From assembly GCF_035268865.1 (NCBI RefSeq), contig NZ_DATFKB010000024.1:1-64000 (forward strand): a DNA stretch of 64,000 nucleotides, in the 5' to 3' direction. Below the pieces are notes generated by a model that searched no databases, was not told where the DNA came from, and saw only the letters and a list, made by a program, of their open reading frames with translations. A program made the translations under genes and the position numbers. The stretch comes from Salinivirga sp035268865. GTDB lineage: Bacteria > Bacteroidota > Bacteroidia > Bacteroidales > Salinivirgaceae. Positions 26,041-34,082 of this stretch are shown here, piece after piece (within the stretch, counting starts at the first letter, position 1; each line of letters opens with the position of its first letter).

Positions 26041-26244
26041 TGCAAGTTTTAATGGAGCCCTTAGGAGGCTGTTAAAAAAGTCTTTTATAAAAGCTTTACT
26101 GAAAATAAGGTTTTGTCCCAAATCTTAATCACTACCTGGGATTCATGGAAGCGGAATTTCAAAAACGTATTTTATTTTTATTCAAAATATTTACATTCTG
26201 CTTGCACCAATAGGCCTTCCCTGAGTTTGCAGCATAGCAGCAAG

Positions 26245-27741
26245 CTACTCCACCCGCAATATCTTGTATTGCTTTTGCTCAACCAGGTAATGAAAACTGG
26301 TATCGTTGAGTAGGGCAAGCATGGAGCGGGGTTCGAGTGCCAGTACCAATTTATTGGCTGCTAACTGAGTGGTGGGAACCTCAATATAAGCCTTGTCTGC
26401 AGGTACGCTCGTTTTCATATCTGCATTTACTTTTACATTCAGAAAATCCCAACCTTCGTTGCATGTGGCTGTATCTACTTTTTGAATGGTATATTGTGTG
26501 ATTTTTTCCGTTTCGCCGGGTTCGTAATCTTCATATTCAATGTGATGCTTTTGCAGCCATGCATTGAGCTTGAAGTCATCTTTCGGTATCAGGTAAGCCT
26601 TTGGCCGATCAACGGTTTCTGTTGATTTTCTTACAGAATGATATTCCTTGACCATAAAAATGGTGTCTTTATCTGTTTTTATAGACCGCAAGGGATAGGC
26701 CAGTTTCTGTTTTCCTTTAACATGGGCAAAGCGTATACCCACCTTTTCTCCTGGTTTTGCATTTTTTAGCTCGCGCCTTGCTTTTGTAACGATGTTCGAT
26801 GCACGGGTGGCATTCTGGTAAAACCAGGCAATAAGGGATTCAAGCAATACCAACTGGCTTTTGGTGCGTCGTTCAAGGTTGTGGTTGGTCGTTTTGCCGT
26901 TTTTACCCTCTATGATCATGGGAAAGCTGTGCATAATACCAAAACTTTGTCGTCCATCATCAATGTGGGTTGTGCTGTGGCGCAAACGCCCACCTTCGCT
27001 GTGAATTTGGCCCAGTGTGTATTCAAAAAAGCTGTATCCGGCATCTTCTACCGCATTTTTAGCGTAAGGGAGTACCTCATCATAAAACAGATCGAACAAC
27101 GAATGATTTATATTAGGATTGGTAGGGCCGCCAAGCTGTACGTCGAAATTTTTAATGTAGCCAAATTCTTCCCACGACGACCGGTATGGGTAATACTCGT
27201 GCACATCAATGGTGATTTCAGGTTTGTATTTATGAAATACCTTATGTACTATACGGTTCGCTTTTGTGGCCAGTACAAGATGATCGCGGTTAAGGTCGAA
27301 ATCACCGGCTGTGCGCCGTTCGTCATGATCGTTTCCCCAGGGGTTTACCTGTGGCATAATCAGAAGGTTTATGCTATCGAGTACGGCCATGTATTTTTTA
27401 TTGGCAAAACCGGCGATTAGTGCCAGTGCAGCCTCTTTACCCGATGGTTCATTGCCATGTTGCTGTGCAATGATGAATACGGTTGGCTTGTATTGTTTCG
27501 TTTGCTTTTGAATTTTTACTAAAGGAATTGCCATTGCTGAACTGGTGTGTCCGGCATTTTTTACTGTAATATAGCCTGAAGCAGTGTCGACCTTTTGCAA
27601 AAAAGTCATTAGTGCTTTATGGGTTGTAACTTTTGAGAAATTGTTTTGCTGAATGGGATAAGTTATCGATTGCTTACCTGTTTTATCGCACCCCCAAAAA
27701 AGTAATGTTGCCGCAATAATAGGGAAAAGAAGCGTTTTCAT
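26245..27741 (-). CDS. M14-family zinc carboxypeptidase-like lipoprotein
   Basis: This is a 498-residue lipoprotein with lipobox LFWGC (Cys18). The M14 zinc site is visible: HGNE at 95-98 supplies His and Glu ligands and DVHEY supplies the third ligand His181. VNPWGNDHDERRTAGDFDLNRDH is the family core and places substrate-binding Asn and Arg. M14 enzymes trim C-terminal or peptidoglycan residues; the particular substrate here is unknown. A C-terminal extension of about 200 residues has no clear family. It lies 4 bases downstream of the first hemerythrin receptor gene, so is probably co-transcribed with it. Confidence 0.88.
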   Translation of the reverse strand: MKTLLFPIIAATLLFWGCDKTGKQSITYPIQQNNFSKVTTHKALMTFLQKVDTASGYITVKNAGHTSSAMAIPLVKIQKQTKQYKPTVFIIAQQHGNEPSGKEAALALIAGFANKKYMAVLDSINLLIMPQVNPWGNDHDERRTAGDFDLNRDHLVLATKANRIVHKVFHKYKPEITIDVHEYYPYRSSWEEFGYIKNFDVQLGGPTNPNINHSLFDLFYDEVLPYAKNAVEDAGYSFFEYTLGQIHSEGGRLRHSTTHIDDGRQSFGIMHSFPMIIEGKNGKTTNHNLERRTKSQLVLLESLIAWFYQNATRASNIVTKARRELKNAKPGEKVGIRFAHVKGKQKLAYPLRSIKTDKDTIFMVKEYHSVRKSTETVDRPKAYLIPKDDFKLNAWLQKHHIEYEDYEPGETEKITQYTIQKVDTATCNEGWDFLNVKVNADMKTSVPADKAYIEVPTTQLAANKLVLALEPRSMLALLNDTSFHYLVEQKQYKILRVE

Positions 27742-27745
27742 AATG

Positions 27746-30712
27746 TTATAGTCCTTTAGATTTGAACAGCTCTACATATTCCTGATCTTCGGTAGCAAAA
27801 TGATTTTCGATCCATGCTTTAAGGAAGCGCATTACATCGTCGTAGAATTTTATGCGGCCTGCCTGGTATTTTTTACGAAAACCATCAATATGATCGATAA
27901 ATGCCTTGTGGCTGGCTTTGTGTGATTCGGTATTTTCAAATTTATATTCTTCGAAATATCGCTCTTCGTTGCTGAAATGCCATGCTGTGAAGTCCACCAG
28001 CATTTTAAGGGTTTCTTTGATTTCTTTTTTGGGTTTGTCGGTGCGCAACCCAATATACACTTCATTTATGAGCTCTACTATTCTGTGATGCTGATCGTTT
28101 AGTTCGCCAATGGCATTTTCCATTTCGGGCACGAAAGCAATCAGAGGTTCTCCGGCCGGTGGCAATACTACCTGCGGCGCATCCTGATCCAGTTTAGCCT
28201 CAGGGTCGCCTGCTTTTACGTTGCGTTGGGGGGTGTGCTTAAGCTCCTCGGCCAGTCTTTGGCTGTTTTTTCTTTCTTCTTCGAGTTGCTTCTCAATGGT
28301 ATTTTTTTGCAGCTCCAGTGTTTCTATTTTTTCATCTTTTGCTGAAAGTGCTGCTTTTTGCTTTTCAATTTTAGCTTGTGCATTTTTCAGTTCAGTGATA
28401 TCCACAGCAATTTTCACCACCTTATAGGGTATATCATCTTTATCGAGTACCGGTGTGTATGTTTCGTAAAGGTATAGCTCACGCTCATTATATTCAATCC
28501 GCGTTTCTTCGGTCCGGGTATGGCCGTGGCGCAGATCTTCCCAGAACTGGGAATAATTCTGCTTGTTTAATCCGCTCATTTTAAGGCCGTCGCGGTGATT
28601 CATGCCAATAATTTGTTCTTTGGCCAGTCCAACAAGAGTCGCAAAGCGTTCGTTTACTTCGGTAATAATTCCATGCATATCGTATTCCACCATGTAATTG
28701 GCCACGCTTAGCGCTTCAATCAGGTTGCGTAGTTCAAATTCCCTGCGCGAAGCCTCTTCCTGTGTGGTTTGGAGTTCTTCGAGGTTCTGGCGCATCTCTT
28801 CTTCCTGTGAGCCCAGCTCTTCTTGCTGATGTTGCGATTCTTTCAGCAACTCCTGTGTACGCTCCGATACTTTGACGTTGGCAATTGTAGAGGCTACACT
28901 TTCACCTATTTTCTCTACAAATTCAATTTCAAAAGCTTCGAGTTGCCTGAAAGATGCCAGTTCCATAATGGCGTATACCTTGTCATTAAGTACAGCCGGT
29001 ACAATGAGTAAAGTGTTTGGTCGTGCTTCGCCCATGCCTGAAGTAATTTTTATGAAGTCTTCCGGCACTTCCTTCAGGTATATGGTTTTGCCTTCGTGCG
29101 CACATCTGCCTATTATGTCTTCTCCGATTTTAAACCGTGTTTTATTGAATTGTCTGCGATTAAATGCTATGGTGCTTTTTGCCTCGTAATATGTTGTTTT
29201 TTCCTCTTCTTCGATCACAAAAAGGGCGCCCTGGTTTACCTCAAGGTAGTTGATGAGGTTGCGCATGAGCTCAAATGACAATTTTTTGATGTTGTCATTG
29301 TTTTGACGCAATATATCGGCAAATTTTGCAATTCCTTCGTTGGTCCATCGGTGTTTTTTGTCTTCTTCTTTTCGTTTCTCCTCTTCCTGTCTTGCTTTTT
29401 TTAGGTTATCGCGCATTTGCATGAGCGATTTTCCCAGTTTATCTTCATCGCTGAGTAAATCCAGTTTTTCGTCTAGCTCGCCGTCGCCAATACGGGAGGC
29501 AAAATGTGTTTTTTGCGTATAACCATCGATGTATTTGTTCAGTGCAATGGCCATGTCATTTATTTCATCACCGGTACTGATATTGAGTTTTTGCTTTGTC
29601 GATACATCGCCCTGCGAAATTTTATCCATCACATGTGTGAGTTTTTTTATGGGCCTGGTTATTTTTCTTGCAAGCATGGTGATTATGATGGCAAGAAAAA
29701 TGAGGCCGGCAAGCGCAACCAGTAGGGCATTGTAGATGGTAGATAATGCATTCTCGGTTATATGGCTTTCCGGAAGGGCCATGTTTACGTACCAGCTGGT
29801 GCTGGTACCGGTAATTTTTACGGGTGCGGCTGTAATGTAATATTTTTGATTGTCGTAATTCGTATAATATGAATAAGTTTCACCGGAGTTTATTAATGCG
29901 TTCAGATCAAGTGAGTCATTGGAGATAAATCCAATATCATTTAAATTTTTCCCAATTGCGTTTTCTTCCGGGAAGCTCACAATTTGTCCGTGGTGCGAGA
30001 GCAAAAATGCGAAACTACCCTCAATGGGCTGGTATTGGTTTATTTGTTCGCTTATGGTAATCAGCGGTACATCAATACCCACCACCCCAAGAAAATTATC
30101 GTTTTCTATTACCGGACTTACAATATTGGTTTCGAGTATTTCATCTGATTTATTTCCGGAATAGGAATAATAATAAGGGTCCACAACGGTGATTTGCATT
30201 CGTTGCTTAACTAGCGAATATACATTACCCGAGAGCACTGCTTCCGGATCCTGTTCTACGTAGCGGCTTAGTACAATTTCATCATCCTGCCGGTAATATA
30301 CATATCTGAAATTACCTAAAATCGTGCTGCCCACCTTGTTTTTGTATTGTTGTTTTAAGGTGTCGAGTGCATCAGGTTCAAGAATTGACCATACCGATAA
30401 AAACTTAGGGTTATCCCTGAGTGTGGTTTTGAGATAGTTACTCAAAATTTCGCGACGTCGATTATGGGGGAGGAATGTATAACCTTCAAAAACTGATTGT
30501 AAAAATAGCGCTGCATCGGCATAATAGTTCAGTTCATCGCTTGCCCGGTTGGCATATTCACGGGCATAGGTATCGGCAAGGTCTCTTGAAACCGAAAGCA
30601 TTTTTTCTTTCGACTGCCAGCCGGTGTAACCGAGGCTTATGATGAAAATCAGTGCAACTGACGATAATATGTAAATCTGAATTTTTTGCTGTATTCCTAA
30701 TTTTCTTTTCAT
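27746..30712 (-). CDS. Membrane receptor with Cache, HAMP, GAF, PAS and C-terminal hemerythrin domain
   Basis: This is about 988 residues from ATG 30712; a TTG start 48 bases upstream is less likely. Order: membrane segment (about 11-33), dCache sensor (about 40-310), membrane segment (about 325-350), HAMP-type linker, GAF (about 470-620), a coiled coil with GSQEEEMRQNLEELQTTQEE, PAS (about 660-780), coiled coil, and bacteriohemerythrin (last about 130 residues). Hemerythrin ligands are all present: LNDQHHR, WHFSNEE, SHKASH, ENHFATED. Bacteriohemerythrins bind O2 at a di-iron centre. There is no kinase, cyclase or methyl-accepting output domain, so the output is unknown. The paralogue follows at 30869. 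Confidence 0.86.
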   Translation of the reverse strand: MKRKLGIQQKIQIYILSSVALIFIISLGYTGWQSKEKMLSVSRDLADTYAREYANRASDELNYYADAALFLQSVFEGYTFLPHNRRREILSNYLKTTLRDNPKFLSVWSILEPDALDTLKQQYKNKVGSTILGNFRYVYYRQDDEIVLSRYVEQDPEAVLSGNVYSLVKQRMQITVVDPYYYSYSGNKSDEILETNIVSPVIENDNFLGVVGIDVPLITISEQINQYQPIEGSFAFLLSHHGQIVSFPEENAIGKNLNDIGFISNDSLDLNALINSGETYSYYTNYDNQKYYITAAPVKITGTSTSWYVNMALPESHITENALSTIYNALLVALAGLIFLAIIITMLARKITRPIKKLTHVMDKISQGDVSTKQKLNISTGDEINDMAIALNKYIDGYTQKTHFASRIGDGELDEKLDLLSDEDKLGKSLMQMRDNLKKARQEEEKRKEEDKKHRWTNEGIAKFADILRQNNDNIKKLSFELMRNLINYLEVNQGALFVIEEEEKTTYYEAKSTIAFNRRQFNKTRFKIGEDIIGRCAHEGKTIYLKEVPEDFIKITSGMGEARPNTLLIVPAVLNDKVYAIMELASFRQLEAFEIEFVEKIGESVASTIANVKVSERTQELLKESQHQQEELGSQEEEMRQNLEELQTTQEEASRREFELRNLIEALSVANYMVEYDMHGIITEVNERFATLVGLAKEQIIGMNHRDGLKMSGLNKQNYSQFWEDLRHGHTRTEETRIEYNERELYLYETYTPVLDKDDIPYKVVKIAVDITELKNAQAKIEKQKAALSAKDEKIETLELQKNTIEKQLEEERKNSQRLAEELKHTPQRNVKAGDPEAKLDQDAPQVVLPPAGEPLIAFVPEMENAIGELNDQHHRIVELINEVYIGLRTDKPKKEIKETLKMLVDFTAWHFSNEERYFEEYKFENTESHKASHKAFIDHIDGFRKKYQAGRIKFYDDVMRFLKAWIENHFATEDQEYVELFKSKGL

Positions 30713-30868
30713 TATGCAGCGCTGATTACTGTTTTGCTTTGTAATTTGTGTTTCTGGCAAAACATCTGTTTAAGACTGTTAAAATTAAGCATTAATTCTT
30801 TTTTATCAATACTGCCACAAGCTTATTTCCGTTTAGCGGTTTCTACCAGTCTCTGTTATATTTAATTT

Positions 30869-33814
30869 TTATAACCCTTTTGATTTGAAGAGATCAACGT
30901 ATTTTTGATCGTCATTTGCAAAATGTGATTCAATCCAGTGTTTTACATACAGCATAAATTCTTCGTACTTTTCTATTCTGCCTTTGTCATAGGTTTTGGA
31001 GAATTTTTGTAATTCACTGGTAAATCCGTTATGCGATTTTTTGTGTGCATCAGCTTCCTCAAAACCAAATTGTTCAAAATATCGCTCTTCATTACTAAAG
31101 TGCCATGAACTGTAATCGATCAGTGTTTTAAGCGATTCTTTTATTTGACTACGGTTCGTTTTTGAGCGGAAAGCTTCAAAAATATCATTCACCATATCAA
31201 TAATTCTATCATGTTGCTCATCTAACTCTTCTATACCAGTTCGTAAAGATTTGTTTTTATTGATAAGCGGCTTACCCGGTTCCGGCAGTTCCTTATTTTC
31301 AGTTGTTGTTTTTTTACTGGCCGATTTTTCAGGGTTGGCATTCTGAACTTCTTCCAGTTGGTTTTTTAGTTTGATATTTTCGGCTTTTTCTGTATTTACC
31401 TGCTGTTTAAGCTCCTCAATTAGCTTCGTATTTTGTTCGTGCGATTCTGAGAGCTTTTGCAATTCTTGTTGGGCTTTTTCCAGTGCTTTTTCGTTTTGAT
31501 ATTGCTCTGTGATATCGATACCAATTTTGAGTACCTTATAAGGCTTGTCATCTTCGTCAAGGATTGGTGTGTATGTCTCTCTGAGATAAATGTCTTTACC
31601 GCCGTAATTGATGTGGTTTATATCAGAACGTGGAATTCCGTGGCGCAAATCTTCCCAGAATCGTTCATAGTCTTCTTTCGATTTTCCTGTCAAATCTACC
31701 CCATCGCTGTGATTCAACCCAATCATTTGTTCTTTGGTCATACCTATAAGTGCTGCAAACCTGTCGTTCGTGTCTGTGATGGTTCCATGTAAATCATATT
31801 CAACAGTGTAGGTTGACGCGCTAAGGGCATTGATGAGGCCACGGGTTTCAAATTCGCGGCGTGCAGCTTCTTCCTGCGTGGTTTGAAGCTCTTCAAGATT
31901 TTGCCGCATCTCTTCTTCCTGGGCTGAAAGCTCTTCGCGCTGGCGCTGCGATTCTTTCAGTAGTTTTTGTGTTCTCTGGTTTACTTTAACACTATTGAGT
32001 GTGGAAGCAATACTTTCGCCTATTTTTTCGACAAAGTCAATCTGGTACTGCGTCATTTCATTAAAAGATGCCATTTCTACCACACCATAAACAATGTCAT
32101 TCATCATTACCGGAACAATCAATATGGAATTTGGATTGGCTGTTCCCATTCCGCTTGTTATTTCTACATAATCATCCGGTACATCAGTCATGTAAATAGT
32201 GGCTTTTTCGTGTGCACACCTACCTACGAGGTCTTCACCTGTTTTAACTTTTTTCTGCATGTACCTTCTACGGTCGTAGGCTATTGAGGAAAGTAATTCA
32301 AAATACTGGTCGTTTTCATCATGGTCATTCAGTACGAATATGGCACCCTGATTGGCGTCCAGATAATCAACAAGATTGCTGATAATATTAAACGACAATT
32401 GCTCAAGGTTATCATTATCCTGTCGCAGTATTTCTCCAAATTTAGCCAATCCATTGGTTATCCAGCGCTGTTTTTCATCTTCGGCTTTACGTTTCTCCTC
32501 TTCTTCTCTGGCACTTTGAAGGCTTTGGCGCATTTCAATCAATGCATTGCCCAATACATCTTTTTCGCTTTTGGGCTTATAGTCAGAAGTTAAGTTTCCT
32601 TTCCCGATCTCTTCGGCAAATCTGGCAGTTTCGTTTAGGCCTTCTGTAACCATATTCAGCGAATTTGCCATATCACCAATTTCATCGTGTCGATCAATTT
32701 GTATTTTATCAATGTTGTGGATGTCGCCATCTTCAATTTTCTTGAGCATTTTGGTAGCCCGGCTAATCGGACTGGAAATACGGATGGCAATGAAATAAAT
32801 GATAATTGTTAGCAATACCAGTCCGATTAAAGTAACCAAAATACTGATCAATAGGTTATTATCAGCCTCTGCTGTAATTATGTCGACCGGGATACTTAAC
32901 CCGATAGACCAGGGTGTATTGGTTTTTCCAACAATTACAGGAGCGTAAGACCGATATGTTTCCGTTTCCAGATGGTTATCTGTTTCCCTGTAAGCAATTT
33001 TTTTACCTGCTTTTATTTTCTCAGCCAGGTCGTATTTCAGATCATGGTCGGGCATTACCTCTGTTATAGATTTTCCAATGGCAGCTGTATCGGGATGACT
33101 TATGAGTGTGCCCTCGTTCGATATTAAAAAGGCATAACTGCGTTCCATGGGGCGAATGTTACTCACAATTTCCTGGAGTGCATCCATGGTGATATCTACA
33201 GCAATAATTCCGGCATATTTTCCATCTTTTTTGATGGGTACAGACATGCTGGTCATGAATTGCCTGGTTTCGCCCTCCTCGCTAAAAACATCCCAATAAG
33301 GCTCCCAAATCGATTCCCGGGCCTCCTCTTTAATTTTGGCATAAAGTGGTGGATCCTGGTTAATACTGCGTTTTTGGGCTGTAAATTTTATTTTTCCGTT
33401 TAATCGATAGTAGGTATTGGTATAGCGTCCGTAGGGTAGATTGTAATCATCATCAACCATATTCATTTCCCAGCTGTCCCATAATTTGTATATCTGTGGG
33501 TTTTCTTTATAAACCGGGTAATACATTTCCTGTACATAATGCTGCCAGACAGTGTCGGGCCACATTTCCCATTTGCTGAACGATTGTGCAAGCGTACGAA
33601 TGACGTCCATACTCACGTTGAGCTTGTTCTCAATTTCTAGTGCAGATTGTGCTGTAATCTTATCGGCATTCTTTTTGGCACTTTTATAGGCCATACTTCT
33701 TGAAGAAAGTCCTATGTAACCAACTGCAACAATAAATATTACAATCGTAAATGAAAGTATTAAAAACAGCATTCTGTTTTTGAGATTCATGCGCAAAGTG
33801 AAAATTGATTTCAT
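30869..33814 (-). CDS. Second receptor with Cache, HAMP, GAF, PAS and hemerythrin domains
   Basis: This 981-residue paralogue of the gene at 27746 has the same domain order. Near-identical coiled-coil segment QEEEMRQNLEELQTTQEEA, similar GAF (DDYVEITSGMG) and PAS, and hemerythrin ligands in LDEQHDR, WHFSNEE, AHKKSH and ESHFANDD support the relation. Membrane segments are at about 13-32 and 330-350. The sensor part is far less alike than the intracellular part, suggesting two signals feeding a common oxygen-linked output. It is 156 bases upstream of the other copy, same strand. As in the first, no classical output domain is present. Confidence 0.86.
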   Translation of the reverse strand: MKSIFTLRMNLKNRMLFLILSFTIVIFIVAVGYIGLSSRSMAYKSAKKNADKITAQSALEIENKLNVSMDVIRTLAQSFSKWEMWPDTVWQHYVQEMYYPVYKENPQIYKLWDSWEMNMVDDDYNLPYGRYTNTYYRLNGKIKFTAQKRSINQDPPLYAKIKEEARESIWEPYWDVFSEEGETRQFMTSMSVPIKKDGKYAGIIAVDITMDALQEIVSNIRPMERSYAFLISNEGTLISHPDTAAIGKSITEVMPDHDLKYDLAEKIKAGKKIAYRETDNHLETETYRSYAPVIVGKTNTPWSIGLSIPVDIITAEADNNLLISILVTLIGLVLLTIIIYFIAIRISSPISRATKMLKKIEDGDIHNIDKIQIDRHDEIGDMANSLNMVTEGLNETARFAEEIGKGNLTSDYKPKSEKDVLGNALIEMRQSLQSAREEEEKRKAEDEKQRWITNGLAKFGEILRQDNDNLEQLSFNIISNLVDYLDANQGAIFVLNDHDENDQYFELLSSIAYDRRRYMQKKVKTGEDLVGRCAHEKATIYMTDVPDDYVEITSGMGTANPNSILIVPVMMNDIVYGVVEMASFNEMTQYQIDFVEKIGESIASTLNSVKVNQRTQKLLKESQRQREELSAQEEEMRQNLEELQTTQEEAARREFETRGLINALSASTYTVEYDLHGTITDTNDRFAALIGMTKEQMIGLNHSDGVDLTGKSKEDYERFWEDLRHGIPRSDINHINYGGKDIYLRETYTPILDEDDKPYKVLKIGIDITEQYQNEKALEKAQQELQKLSESHEQNTKLIEELKQQVNTEKAENIKLKNQLEEVQNANPEKSASKKTTTENKELPEPGKPLINKNKSLRTGIEELDEQHDRIIDMVNDIFEAFRSKTNRSQIKESLKTLIDYSSWHFSNEERYFEQFGFEEADAHKKSHNGFTSELQKFSKTYDKGRIEKYEEFMLYVKHWIESHFANDDQKYVDLFKSKGL

Positions 33815-34050
33815 TGCTCTAGATTTTCTGGTTTAAAGCGAGCCCTGGCAAAATAATTCCTTTCCGGCATATCAGTTGTGATGTTAATTTGCTTCAGTAT
33901 TGTAGAATCTAAAACTGCCATGGTCTCTACAAAAATAAAAAATTAATATAAACTTAATCATTTATGAAGCTTAATAATTGCAAACTATAAAAAACAGGGA
34001 GCAGAGTGCATTAAATGGATTGGAACATTTGCGCAAAATACTATGATGTC

Positions 34051-34058
34051 GTAACTTT
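34051..34058 (+). promoter_or_regulatory. Possible -7 element of the FAD/Fe-S enzyme gene
   Basis: GTAACTTTCG contains TAACTTTC, one base off TAnnTTTG, about 25 bases upstream of the start codon at 34083. If real, it rules out the earlier in-frame TTG at 34065 as the start. Confidence 0.4.
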
Positions 34059-34082
34059 CGGCTCTTGTCAAAAATATATAAG

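Larger units (their letters stand above)
25782..26244. other. Gene-free stretch between toxin gene and M14 peptidase, with remnants
   Basis: These 463 bases hold the third tail remnant (25889-25963) and the two palindromes that follow it. The region 26062-26240 contains a segment starting GGAGGCTGTTAAAAAAG that resembles the end of an insertion sequence, but I cannot show a partner end or transposase. No other gene is visible. Confidence 0.5.

Noticed and set aside
26881..27420. Plus-strand open frame of 179 codons inside the M14 peptidase gene
   Set aside because: Antisense to a gene with complete zinc motifs; no protein family features.
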